From: Lachnospiraceae bacterium UBA7110
Lineage (GTDB): Bacteria; Bacillota; Clostridia; Lachnospirales; Lachnospiraceae
Direction: 5' to 3'
Assembly (NCBI GenBank): GCA_002492295.1
Contig: DKYC01000166.1
Span: 5,257 to 47,490, forward strand
DNA: 42,234 nt
In this document: piece after piece, positions 1 to 8,645 of the stretch
Layout: each line of letters begins with the position of its first letter
Position numbering within the stretch: position 1 is the first letter of the stretch
Notes under the pieces: model-generated
The model's input: only the letters and a program-made list of their open reading frames with translations
The model's database searches: none
What the model was told of the DNA's origin: nothing
Program-made: the position numbers and the translations under genes

Positions 1-13
1 TACGTTATTTTAC

Positions 14-38
14 GAACTTTGCAGCGAGTGCAAAGTTC
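14..38. repeat. perfect 10-bp inverted repeat hairpin
   Basis: Arms GAACTTTGCA and TGCAAAGTTC are perfectly complementary around the loop GCGAG. Neither side is followed by a T-run, so it is not a classical terminator. It could be a REP-like palindrome or the end of a structure lying outside the window. Confidence 0.55.
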
Positions 39-130
39 TAGGTTGGACTGTTATTAATATATCACAGTTTATACTGGATTAATTTGCTATTTTCTGTATA
101 TTTTTCATACTGTTTTCCTTTTTTTCTGCA

Positions 131-170
131 TAAAAAACAGGATAAAATTGTCATAACAAAATTATCCTGT
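131..170 (-). terminator. Rho-independent terminator of the sugar-sensing operon
   Basis: On the minus strand the arms ACAGGATAA and TTATCCTGT (170-162 and 145-137) form a 9-bp stem with a partly paired interior, followed immediately by TTTTTT (136-131). It lies about 20 bases past the stop of the XylF-like gene. It marks the end of the four-gene operon and implies that no permease or ATPase gene is co-transcribed. Confidence 0.8.
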
Positions 171-192
171 GCAAAAAAATCCTATTTTGGTA

Positions 193-1248
193 TCAAGGCA
201 TTTTACTTGGTACGTTCAAATAAACATCTTCCTTCAAATGAAAACCGCTGTTAATGATAACTTCATTGATATTGTCTTCCGTTACACAGACAGGCTCCAT
301 CGCCACGTAGGGTACCTTATAGATACCGTTATTGAGCATTGTGACATCCTCTCCTGTGATGGCTTCATTCTTTACTAATGCAACGGTACATTCCGCGGCA
401 CGCTGCGCAAGCTTTTCTACAGGCTTATAGACTGTCATCAGCTGTGTACCTTCCACAATTCTCTGACACGCCTCAAGGTCGGCATCCTGCCCTACTACCA
501 ATACATCGCCCGCCATTCTTTTCTCTGCAAGCACCGGCACAACGCGGCTGGCAATGTCATCATTCCCGCACATGATTGCATCCGTTCTCGTAACAAACAT
601 CATATGGGCATACATGTATTCCGCAGCAAGCTCCGCAAGCCATCCGTCGGCATGAAAGGAATCCAGAACAGTAACCTCATTTTCCGCCATGATTTTTTTA
701 AATTCTCCCTCTACCAGTGAGACATTATTGTCGCTTAACGAACCGCCGAGCATCAGCACATTGCCGCCGGAAACACCATTATGAATCAATGTATCTGCCA
801 TCATACCGCCGACCTTTGCATTATCAAAGGATATATATAAATCAATGTCCGCGTCTTTAATCAGCCGGTCATATGCAATTACCTTAATCCCCGCAGCTTT
901 CGCCTTTTCAACAGAATCTTTCAGCTCGTTGGAATCAATGCATATAATTACAATAGCGTCCATTCCTTTTTTGATAAAATACTCAATCTGCCTCTTTTGT
1001 TCCTCGATTTCCCCGTTTGCATTTTGGACATTGACTTCCGCGCCGAGCTCCTTTGCCGTAGAGACGAACACATCCCTGTCACGCCGCCATCGCTCAATAA
1101 CAAAGGAATCAAAGCTTAAACCAATTTGAATTTTATCTTCTTCCTCTGCATGAAAAGTATCTTTTCCGTTATCCGGACTGCTACAGGCGTTAAGCATGAG
1201 TATCAGACATAGGATTACAATCCATTTTATTTTTCCATTCCTTTTCAT
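193..1248 (-). CDS. XylF-like sugar-binding lipoprotein
   Basis: Predicted secreted lipoprotein of 351 residues with the periplasmic-binding fold used for sugars (Peripla_BP_4, as in D-xylose-binding XylF). The N-terminus is a basic and hydrophobic signal peptide ending in the lipobox LNAC, so it should be tethered outside the membrane. Family-like segments include the start IQIGLSFDSFVIERW, the hinge segment GMDAIVIICIDSNELKDSVEKA, and a GNDDIASRVVPVLAEKR block. It is the last gene of an operon, 29 bases after the AraC-type regulator, with a ribosome site AAGGGGG before the ATG. A terminator follows, so it probably feeds ligand to the sensor or to a transporter encoded elsewhere. Exact sugar unknown. 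Confidence 0.85.
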   Translation of the reverse strand: MKRNGKIKWIVILCLILMLNACSSPDNGKDTFHAEEEDKIQIGLSFDSFVIERWRRDRDVFVSTAKELGAEVNVQNANGEIEEQKRQIEYFIKKGMDAIVIICIDSNELKDSVEKAKAAGIKVIAYDRLIKDADIDLYISFDNAKVGGMMADTLIHNGVSGGNVLMLGGSLSDNNVSLVEGEFKKIMAENEVTVLDSFHADGWLAELAAEYMYAHMMFVTRTDAIMCGNDDIASRVVPVLAEKRMAGDVLVVGQDADLEACQRIVEGTQLMTVYKPVEKLAQRAAECTVALVKNEAITGEDVTMLNNGIYKVPYVAMEPVCVTEDNINEVIINSGFHLKEDVYLNVPSKMP

Positions 1249-1277
1249 TTTTGGTCAATGCCCCCTTTCCCAAAATC

Positions 1278-2867
1278 TTAAGTATTTTTGTATTCCGTAG
1301 GCGTAACACCCACATTTTTCTTAAAAGAACGGCTGAAATAATTCGGGTCGGAATACCCACACATAGCACAGATTTCCTTCATGGAATACTCCGTTGTGCT
1401 GAGCAGCTCTTTCGCTTTCTCCATACGGATATTTGTCAGATATTCTATAAAATTTTTTCCGGTTCTTTCCTTAAAGATTTTGCTGAAATAATAGGGACTG
1501 ATATTGACTATTTTGGACACTTCATCCAAAGAAACATCTTTATGAAAATTCTCTTTGATGTATTCCTCCGCCATTTCAATAATGCTGTTGGACTTTTCTT
1601 CCCTTTTTCCAACAACATTTTGGCAGGCACCCATAATTTTCTCCAAAAACCATTCACGCAGGCTGTCAATATTGTCCGTATTCATAATAGTAGGCAAATA
1701 TTCCTGACGGGCAGTAAAATGATATGTCATTCCGCCTTTTTGGTAAGCAATATATTCCGCATAAAGCGCAAACTCTAATATTTTAAGACGAATTGACATG
1801 ATATTCCCCGCATTGTTTTCTTCCATCCAATGAAAGAATTTTTTTGCGGTAGAATACACATTATCGATTTCACCCTTTTCCAGTTCGTCAAACAGCTTTT
1901 TCTCCAAATGAATCGGATAATCTTCCACATAGTCACAGCCAATCGGCAAATCATCTGCGTGTGCTACGCTTCCAGTCGTCATGGTAAGCGCATTTAAGGC
2001 TTCATTATAAGAGCTTGCCATTTCCTGCAGCGTACCTGCCCTGCCAATCCCAATCCGAAAATTAATCCCTGTCTTCTGACGCATACGGCGGACAAGCTCC
2101 CTTGTCTTTTCGATTAATCCGATTCGTTCATTATAATCTATACGGTCTTTCTCACACGGAACCAAAACTGCCAGTTTATTTGACATAACGGTCCCTACAA
2201 TACAGTCAAAATAATCTTTCACGCATTCGCGCACTTCCTGATAATGCTGCTGCATTTTAACACTGCTGCCGACGGCATTCGTCATATGATTGCCAATCTG
2301 TTCGTCTCCGCAGATAACAGACATCATATACGCGTAAGGTTTATCGATTCCTAAGATTGTTCTATAATTATCAATGTCCTCCGAAAACTGCTCCTGCAAA
2401 AGGATATCATAAATCAGACCGCTCTCAATAATCGGAACAACCGTCTCCAGCTTCTCTTTTATGATAAGGTCATTGCTTCTTTTTTCACGCTCTTCGTCAA
2501 TTTGTTCCATTCCTTTTTTCAGGACAGAAACAATCTTTGTCCGTTCCATCGGTTTTGTGATGTATTCCAAAGCACCCAGTTTGATTGCTTCTTGGGCATA
2601 ATCAAATTTGTCATAAGCGGACATCACAATAAACAGAACGTTTTTGTTGCTCTTTCTGATTTCTTTCATTGCTTCGATTCCATTAATCCCCGGCATCTGA
2701 ATATCCATAATGGCAATGTCCGGACGGAACTTTTCGGCAAGCTCTATGACACTTCTTCCTGTTTTTGCATACTCTACACTGCATTCCTCGCCAAACTCTT
2801 TCTCGATTATAAATTTCAAAGAATCAATTACGATTCCTTCATCATCTGCAAGCATAATTTTATACAT
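1278..2867 (-). CDS. YesN-type response regulator with AraC DNA-binding domain
   Basis: Response regulator of 529 residues, the cytoplasmic partner of the adjacent kinase. An N-terminal receiver domain carries the acidic pocket (LADDE) and phospho-acceptor Asp at about residue 55 in IMDIQMPG. A long central linker follows, and the last 100 residues are an AraC-type double helix-turn-helix (YYFSKIFKERTGKNF and YSDPNYFSRSFKKNVGVTP). I chose the ATG at 2867 because GGGAGGAAGACG precedes it and the receiver domain begins there; an upstream in-frame ATG at 2957 would add 30 unrelated residues inside the kinase gene. The start overlaps the kinase stop by 8 bases, so translation is probably coupled. 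Targets are likely carbohydrate or sensing genes. Confidence 0.92.
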   Translation of the reverse strand: MYKIMLADDEGIVIDSLKFIIEKEFGEECSVEYAKTGRSVIELAEKFRPDIAIMDIQMPGINGIEAMKEIRKSNKNVLFIVMSAYDKFDYAQEAIKLGALEYITKPMERTKIVSVLKKGMEQIDEEREKRSNDLIIKEKLETVVPIIESGLIYDILLQEQFSEDIDNYRTILGIDKPYAYMMSVICGDEQIGNHMTNAVGSSVKMQQHYQEVRECVKDYFDCIVGTVMSNKLAVLVPCEKDRIDYNERIGLIEKTRELVRRMRQKTGINFRIGIGRAGTLQEMASSYNEALNALTMTTGSVAHADDLPIGCDYVEDYPIHLEKKLFDELEKGEIDNVYSTAKKFFHWMEENNAGNIMSIRLKILEFALYAEYIAYQKGGMTYHFTARQEYLPTIMNTDNIDSLREWFLEKIMGACQNVVGKREEKSNSIIEMAEEYIKENFHKDVSLDEVSKIVNISPYYFSKIFKERTGKNFIEYLTNIRMEKAKELLSTTEYSMKEICAMCGYSDPNYFSRSFKKNVGVTPTEYKNT

Positions 2868-4362
2868 CGTCTTCCTCCCGTTCTCTGACAGGCAGATAAA
2901 GAATGAACTCCGTCCCTTTGTCTGCACCGTCACTGATAATCGACATGACATCTTCACTTTCCGTAAAAAGCTTTAATCGCGCGATTACATTATCCATTCC
3001 GATTCCGTTTGAATCCGTTTTGAGATTTTCGTCTTTGTAACTGCCGCCCAAAATTTTCTCTATCACATCTTGACGAATGCCGACGCCGTTATCCCGAATG
3101 CTGATACAGGCAGTATCGTCAATCTGGTAGACAGACAGCCAGATTCTGCCCTCCCCTGCCATTTCGCGGATACCGTGATTGACGCAGTTTTCCACGATAG
3201 GCTGCAATATCATACTTGGCATTTCAATTTCTAAAAGAGAAGCATCTACCTTTTTCTCATAATGAATTTCTCCCGAAAAACGAACGTTTAAAATATAGAT
3301 GTAATTATCCACCAGTTCTATTTCTTCCCGAAGGGTAACGGTTTCATTACTTTTTTTGACGTTATAGCGGAAAAACTCCGCCACATTTTGCACATACTGA
3401 TATGTTTTGTCCGCATCCTCAAGCATGGCAAGCTGTGCGCCCGCATTCAACGTGTTGAACAGGAAATGGGGATTAATCTGTGCCTGAAGGTATTTCAGCT
3501 GTGCGTCCTTTAAATGCGCTTCCATCAACAGTTCTTTTTCTTTCATAATGCGTTCTACTTCCATGCTGTGACGGATACGCTCTATATATTCTCTGATGCT
3601 GATAATCATTTGGTTGAAGGCTCCCGTCACCACGCCGATTTCGTCACGCGACTGCACTTCTAACAGTTCAATGTCAAAGTTCCCCTTCGCTACCTCGTCC
3701 GCAGATTTTGCCAACGTTTTCAGCGGACTGATGATGGCACCGACCAGCTTGATAATGCTGCTGATATTCATTAAGACGATAATGATAATAATGGCAATGC
3801 CAATCATTTCAAATAAGCGGAATGCCTGCGCAAGTTCATTGTAATTGGCGGAATTGTTTTTAAACTGCTGATTGTTCAGACTGTTGATATACGTGTTGAT
3901 GTAATCATACATCTGTGTTGCATTTTCGTATCGGATTCTGTATTTCTCGACATTACGCCCGCGCTTTGCCTCAATGGTCTGGTCGGTTATCTCCAAATAG
4001 CGTGCAGACATATGTTTGATATTTCTTTTCATACGGTCAAATGCGCTGCCGCTGATTTCATCGTTTAGCTCTTCTACAAGTGTCTGATAGTTTTGCGAGC
4101 TGCGGTAATATTTCTCCAAAGAATCGCTTGTCTTTGCATTTAGATAGTCGGTCATATTATTTTGTACGTCATCTAATACCGCAAGCAGTTCATTTAATTT
4201 CAGATTATCCCGATAGACCAGTTCCATCTCATTCGACATTCTGTTCATTCCCAAAATCAACAGAATATTGACTAAACAGACAAACAGATTTGTCAATATG
4301 TATATACTGCTGATTTTGCCCTGCAGGGACAGGTTGAAAAGGCGGTCTAATTTATTCTTCAT
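2860..4362 (-). CDS. YesM-type sensor histidine kinase (HAMP, His_kinase, HATPase)
   Basis: Membrane sensor kinase of 500 residues. A first membrane segment lies at about residues 18-39, an extracellular helical region runs to about 180, then a second membrane segment rich in isoleucine, a HAMP domain, the His_kinase motif HFLFNTLN with the phospho-acceptor His, and a C-terminal ATPase with N-box ENCVNHGI and G-box DNGVGI and GIGMDNV. This is the YesM/LytS-like class that senses extracellular sugars, often through a binding protein. The ATG at 4362 has GGAGGTGA upstream; the longer frame to 4395 is less likely. It overlaps the preceding binding-protein gene by 11 bases and the following regulator by 8, so the genes form one unit. 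Confidence 0.92.
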   Translation of the reverse strand: MKNKLDRLFNLSLQGKISSIYILTNLFVCLVNILLILGMNRMSNEMELVYRDNLKLNELLAVLDDVQNNMTDYLNAKTSDSLEKYYRSSQNYQTLVEELNDEISGSAFDRMKRNIKHMSARYLEITDQTIEAKRGRNVEKYRIRYENATQMYDYINTYINSLNNQQFKNNSANYNELAQAFRLFEMIGIAIIIIIVLMNISSIIKLVGAIISPLKTLAKSADEVAKGNFDIELLEVQSRDEIGVVTGAFNQMIISIREYIERIRHSMEVERIMKEKELLMEAHLKDAQLKYLQAQINPHFLFNTLNAGAQLAMLEDADKTYQYVQNVAEFFRYNVKKSNETVTLREEIELVDNYIYILNVRFSGEIHYEKKVDASLLEIEMPSMILQPIVENCVNHGIREMAGEGRIWLSVYQIDDTACISIRDNGVGIRQDVIEKILGGSYKDENLKTDSNGIGMDNVIARLKLFTESEDVMSIISDGADKGTEFILYLPVREREEDDV

Positions 4363-5452
4363 CTTCCGCTTCACCTCCCAAATACAGGGCAACATTTTCT
4401 TTATTAATCAAAGCAATATCCGCCATAAAAAACTGGCTGGTGTTGCCATAGGTATTGTATTCCGTGAGCGCATCGACACAAAATTTTCCCATCTGTATTG
4501 TATCAATGGATATCGTAGCGTAAATTACGTTTCTGTCAATTGCATTTATAATCGTTTCGGAATCGTAATATCCGAGAATATTCACCTGCCCTACTTTATT
4601 GTAATCCACGACTGCCTGATATACGCAGGTGGTATTGAGTTCATTCAGACATATAATGATATCGGGCAGTTGATTTTCCATAAAAATATCGCGAATCGCT
4701 TCTTCTGCGGAGAAAGCATTGGTATCATCAATTGAAACAAGGGATAGCTCAATTTCTACCCCGTCCTGTTTCTCTTTTTCAATTGTTTCCTGAATTCCGG
4801 AGCAAAGAATATTTTGTCCGGAATCCTGTGTGTAGGCATTTACCAAAACCGTTACTTTAACAGGTGTTGGTACCCCTGTCATTACAGTGACATTGTTCTT
4901 TGAATCTGTCGATACCTGCATCCCCGAATTTTGCTTATCCTGCACGATTTCAAGGACTTCCCTGCCATACTCCCTTCCCAAGTCATAGCTTCCGATTCCT
5001 ACGAAGGTGCATCTTTCGCTCTGCGTATTATCGCTGTATAGTGTGACGACCGGTATTCCCTGTTCTGCCGCCTCGTTAATCAGGTCTGTCATTTCAGCGC
5101 TCTCGTCTGCCGCAACAATAATGCCGTCTACATCGGAAGCAATTGCAATACGCATTAAATCTTCTTTTGAATAGTTATTATCAAAAGAGCTGTTCAGCAA
5201 ATCGACGTAGCTGTTGTTTTCAAGACCGGCTTTATAGGCGCCTTCGTATGCAGACTGCCAAAGAGAGGATTTGGCGTCTTCCGTAATCATGACATAATAG
5301 TGCTCATACCGGTTGGCATCTGTTACGATTCGGAAGCGGTTGATATAAAAGAAAAAAATAAGGATACCTGCGATGGTCATTATCAAAACGAGCATCAGCG
5401 TTATAAGCATATATCCTTTGTAGTTATTTTTTTTTAAATTTATTTGGTTCAT
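4352..5452 (-). CDS. membrane-anchored sugar-binding-type sensor protein
   Basis: Protein of 366 residues with one N-terminal membrane segment (about 14-36, MLITLMLVLIMTIAGILIFFFY) and an outside domain of the RbsB/Peripla_BP_4 fold. There is no lipobox cysteine, so it stays as a membrane-anchored binding protein. Fold markers include DGIIVAADESAEMTDLINEAAEQGIPVVTL (hinge) and a distal LPDIIICLNELNTTCVY block. It heads the operon and overlaps the kinase gene. Such a protein upstream of a YesM/YesN pair is best read as a co-sensor presenting a sugar to the kinase. It is distantly related to the downstream XylF-like lipoprotein, so two binding proteins flank one two-component pair. Ribosome site GTGAGG precedes the ATG. 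Ligand unknown. Confidence 0.82.
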   Translation of the reverse strand: MNQINLKKNNYKGYMLITLMLVLIMTIAGILIFFFYINRFRIVTDANRYEHYYVMITEDAKSSLWQSAYEGAYKAGLENNSYVDLLNSSFDNNYSKEDLMRIAIASDVDGIIVAADESAEMTDLINEAAEQGIPVVTLYSDNTQSERCTFVGIGSYDLGREYGREVLEIVQDKQNSGMQVSTDSKNNVTVMTGVPTPVKVTVLVNAYTQDSGQNILCSGIQETIEKEKQDGVEIELSLVSIDDTNAFSAEEAIRDIFMENQLPDIIICLNELNTTCVYQAVVDYNKVGQVNILGYYDSETIINAIDRNVIYATISIDTIQMGKFCVDALTEYNTYGNTSQFFMADIALINKENVALYLGGEAEDEE

Positions 5453-5484
5453 CGTCGCCTCACGTTCAATTAACTACATTTGTA

Positions 5485-5490
5485 ATTATA
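5485..5490 (-). promoter_or_regulatory. candidate -10 of the sugar-sensing operon
   Basis: On the minus strand TATAAT sits about 32 bases before the ATG at 5452, just after the terminator region of the preceding operon. No good -35 hexamer is seen at the right spacing. This suggests either an activator-dependent promoter or a wrong call. Confidence 0.4.
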
Positions 5491-5598
5491 TTGCTTTTTC
5501 ACTGACCTTTATTGCCTGCTTTTATTCCCCGCGGGCAACGAGTCAAGTGGCTTCAAAAGATACAAAGCATCTTCATCTTATTATATTCCTGCCGTAAA

Positions 5599-5625
5599 GT
5601 CCAGGGTTTCTTTTAAACCCCGGAC
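5599..5625 (-). terminator. hairpin terminator after the chemoreceptor gene
   Basis: An 11-bp stem with one A-C mismatch (arms at 5599-5609 and 5615-5625, short AT-rich loop). On the minus strand it is followed by TTTACGG, a weak T-run. It lies about 36 bases beyond the chemoreceptor stop and separates the two signalling operons. Confidence 0.6.
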
Positions 5626-5660
5626 TGTTTCCCCTCCCGCCAGGTTAATTTCAACTGAAA

Positions 5661-7367
5661 TCACAGCTTAAAATTCCGAATATTGCGCTCCAGCACATCC
5701 GCAGTTATTTTCAAATTCAAAGCCGACTGTTTCACTTCCTTAAAATGCTCTGACATATCCATAATAACACTGCTTGTCTCCTGTGTGTTTGTTGCGTTGC
5801 TTTCTGCAATGTCGGATAACCCGTCTATCCTATCCATCATTTCTTTTCTTGCCTGTTCCAGCTCCTGTGTCCTGCCTTCAATACTGCGGATATTTCGAAT
5901 GGATGTCCGTATTTCTTCCATAACCTCACAGACGGATTCCTCTGTGCTCACAACATACCCATTTTGCCTGTCAATCACCGTCTGCATCTGCTGCATTGCT
6001 TCCACGACATGTCCCGCATTGGCAATCAGTGTATTCACAATATGATTAATTCTACTGCTGGCGTCATTGGACTGTTCCGCCAGCATCTGAATCTCCTCCG
6101 CCACAACGGCAAACCCCTTTCCTGCTTCTCCGGCTCTCGCCGCCTCAATACTTGCATTCAGCGAAAGTAACGTCGTTTTTCCTGCAACTTTCGAAATAAA
6201 TCCTGATACTTCATGGATAATCTTTGCCGATTCGTTGGTCTGTTCCGTCAATTGTGCAATCATACTGACCACGCTGAGAACTTCCTCGTTAATTTCTTTC
6301 AATTCCCCAATCGCCGTACCGGTTTTATCACCCGACAACAGCATATTATCCGCACTTTTGTTCAATGCAGCCACCTCGCTGCCGGTTTCAATAATCAGAT
6401 TTCCCATATGGGTGATATTTTCCGATGCATGTTTCGTATCCGCCGCCTGCGACATTGCCCCTGTCGTAATGGTATCAACTGATTGCATCACATGCTCCAT
6501 GCTTTCGACCGTATGTTCGGACGTTTCCTCCAGTGTATTGGAAGCATCAATTAGCTGACTGGTACTGTCACTGATTCCGCCAATCATATGACGCAAATCC
6601 GACTGCAGTTTCCTGATTGCCCTGGACAAATCACCCACTTCGTCTTTACGCTGCATATGTTTTTGACTTAACCGGATATTCAGATTTCCTGTCGCTACTT
6701 CCTCCACACAGCCAATCTCCACGTTTAAAGCTTTTGATATGGAGCTTGCCGCCAAACCGACGCTGAGCATACTAAGCAAAGCAATCACCACTACTACAAC
6801 AATCATATAATACACACTGCTGAAAACGCGGTAAATCGTTTCCTCTTTATTAATACCCGCAAAAACCATGCCGACCGGCGCCGTACTTTCTCCATTCTGA
6901 AATACGGGAACATAATATCCATAATACATTTCACCGTCAATGGATACATTTTTGCTGAAATACTCCTGACCGTTCTTTAAAACCTCCTCCTCAATTTTAG
7001 CGCCGACAGGACTGCCAAGAATGCGGTTGCCTGATTCGTCTACAATTGATGTCATGATTCGTTTTGTTCCATAAATAAATGTCACTTCCATTCCCGACTT
7101 TTCCCGAATTGTATCCAGCAGTTTTTCCGAACGGGAAATATCATATCCGCCTTTCCAGACATCCCCGTTTTCCGCCACCGTATAAGAACCGGAATTTTGG
7201 TCATATGCCGCCAGTGTCGCTGACGCTGTCCCCCGAAGGGAGCTTTCCACCTGGTGAATAATGGAAGTTTTGAGGGATGTCATTGCTATGAAAACAATAA
7301 TGATTCCAAGAATACTGATTGGCAGAAACGCACATAAAAGCATTTTTTTACGGATTGTAAATTTCAT
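5661..7367 (-). CDS. methyl-accepting chemotaxis protein with Cache sensor domain
   Basis: Chemoreceptor of 568 residues. Membrane helix 1 at about 10-32 is followed by an extracellular single-Cache domain (about 35-185; GGYDISRSEKLLDTIREKSG and GYYVPVFQNGE are typical), helix 2 at about 190-212, a HAMP domain, and a long cytoplasmic coiled coil. The signalling hairpin core is seen as SLNASIEAARAGEAGKGFAV. It lacks a C-terminal CheR-binding pentapeptide (it ends IRNFKL). The ATG at 7367 has AGGAGGAAAAACA upstream; an extension to 7415 would overlap the previous gene. It is the last gene of the HD-GYP/BMP operon, 25 bases after the BMP lipoprotein. It could read the ligand-loaded BMP protein or a small ligand directly through Cache. 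Confidence 0.93.
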   Translation of the reverse strand: MKFTIRKKMLLCAFLPISILGIIIVFIAMTSLKTSIIHQVESSLRGTASATLAAYDQNSGSYTVAENGDVWKGGYDISRSEKLLDTIREKSGMEVTFIYGTKRIMTSIVDESGNRILGSPVGAKIEEEVLKNGQEYFSKNVSIDGEMYYGYYVPVFQNGESTAPVGMVFAGINKEETIYRVFSSVYYMIVVVVVIALLSMLSVGLAASSISKALNVEIGCVEEVATGNLNIRLSQKHMQRKDEVGDLSRAIRKLQSDLRHMIGGISDSTSQLIDASNTLEETSEHTVESMEHVMQSVDTITTGAMSQAADTKHASENITHMGNLIIETGSEVAALNKSADNMLLSGDKTGTAIGELKEINEEVLSVVSMIAQLTEQTNESAKIIHEVSGFISKVAGKTTLLSLNASIEAARAGEAGKGFAVVAEEIQMLAEQSNDASSRINHIVNTLIANAGHVVEAMQQMQTVIDRQNGYVVSTEESVCEVMEEIRTSIRNIRSIEGRTQELEQARKEMMDRIDGLSDIAESNATNTQETSSVIMDMSEHFKEVKQSALNLKITADVLERNIRNFKL

Positions 7368-7392
7368 TGTTTTTCCTCCTGTTTTGCGGCTA

Positions 7393-8601
7393 TTACGATT
7401 CCACGACAACAACATTTTCGTAGTACCAGTTCATTGCACCCGTAATCGTTGCGTCATCCAGCGTCGTGCCTGCACTTCCGATAATTTCTCCTGTATTTGT
7501 TCTCATTTCCCCGTCGAAAACATTACTGCTGCCATTTAAAAGCGCATCCAACGCTTCATCAACCTTTTCCTGTGTCCCTTCCGCGCAAAAAGAAGCCAAA
7601 TCCGTAATCTGCACCAGTCCCTCGCTGATACCGCCATAATAATTTTCACCGCTCCATGTCCCGTTGATTATCGAATCCACTGCCGCCGTGTAGTAAGCAC
7701 TCCAATTCCAAATCACACTGCAAAGACACGCCTGCGGAGTTTCCTTGCTCATATCGGAGTTATACCCGATTCCATATACACCGTACTCCTGCGCCAATGT
7801 CATTGGATAAGGTGTGTCGCAATGCTGTGCCATAACATCACACCCCATATCCAACAGCATTCTCGCCGCTGCTTCTTCCCTTTCGGCATCATACCAGCTA
7901 TTTGTGACTGCCACATAAATCTTTGCATCCGGATTGACAGAGGCTACCCCAATGGCAAACGCATCAATTCCTCCCGTAACCTCCGAATTTGAGATGTCCT
8001 GTGCCGCCACATACCCGATTTGGTTGCTCGTCGTGTTCATTCCTGCCACAATTCCGCTCAAATACCTTGCCTGATAAATCCTGCCAAAATAATTGTTAAA
8101 ATTTGTCCCATTTGACAGATATCCCGTACCATGCGAGAAGTAAACGTCAGGATACTTCTCTGCCATTTCAGCAGTCGTCTCCATATATCCCCAGCTTGTC
8201 GTAAAAATAATGTTGCAGCCGTCCGAAATGCACTCCTCTATCGCTGCCGCTGTTCCCTGCGTATCTGTGTCTTCTACTATTTTCCGCTCAATCTGTGTTT
8301 CCGATAAGCCCAAATTACTCTGCATTCCTAAAATTCCAAGATCATGCGTATAAGAATATCCACTGCCATCCGCCGGGTCAGAAATATATAAAACGCCTAC
8401 CTTTATGTCCTCTTTCGCAATGCCTGTTGAAGCACCGGCCAAATCGCCTTCTGATACACCTCCTGCAGTATCCTTTGCCGTCAGTTCGTATCCCTTGTTT
8501 GTCACATAATCGTCCGGTTCCGCAGTGCTCCCTCCACAGCCGGTCAGACTGCCAACGATAAGGATTCCTGCCACAATTAATCCTGCAATTTGTTTTTTCA
8601 T
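7393..8601 (-). CDS. BMP-family (PnrA/Med-like) ligand-binding lipoprotein
   Basis: Secreted lipoprotein of 402 residues of the basic membrane protein family, whose characterised members bind purine nucleosides or act as ABC-transporter receptors. A signal peptide ends in the lipobox LTGC, followed by a Gly/Ser/Asp linker and the binding fold. Family-like stretches include VGVLYISDPADGSGYSYTH, NIIFTTSWGYMETTAEMAEKY, FGRIYQARYLSGIVAGM and GCDVMAQHCDTPYPM. The ATG at 8601 has GAGGAGAAAATT before it; the in-frame extension to 8643 starts without a signal peptide. It sits between a membrane-anchored BMP paralogue and a chemoreceptor, with no transporter genes, so a sensing role is inferred. Ligand unproven. 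Confidence 0.88.
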   Translation of the reverse strand: MKKQIAGLIVAGILIVGSLTGCGGSTAEPDDYVTNKGYELTAKDTAGGVSEGDLAGASTGIAKEDIKVGVLYISDPADGSGYSYTHDLGILGMQSNLGLSETQIERKIVEDTDTQGTAAAIEECISDGCNIIFTTSWGYMETTAEMAEKYPDVYFSHGTGYLSNGTNFNNYFGRIYQARYLSGIVAGMNTTSNQIGYVAAQDISNSEVTGGIDAFAIGVASVNPDAKIYVAVTNSWYDAEREEAAARMLLDMGCDVMAQHCDTPYPMTLAQEYGVYGIGYNSDMSKETPQACLCSVIWNWSAYYTAAVDSIINGTWSGENYYGGISEGLVQITDLASFCAEGTQEKVDEALDALLNGSSNVFDGEMRTNTGEIIGSAGTTLDDATITGAMNWYYENVVVVES

Positions 8602-8645
8602 AATTTTCTCCTCTGTTTTCTGATTTTTGCGCTTATTGTTCACAC

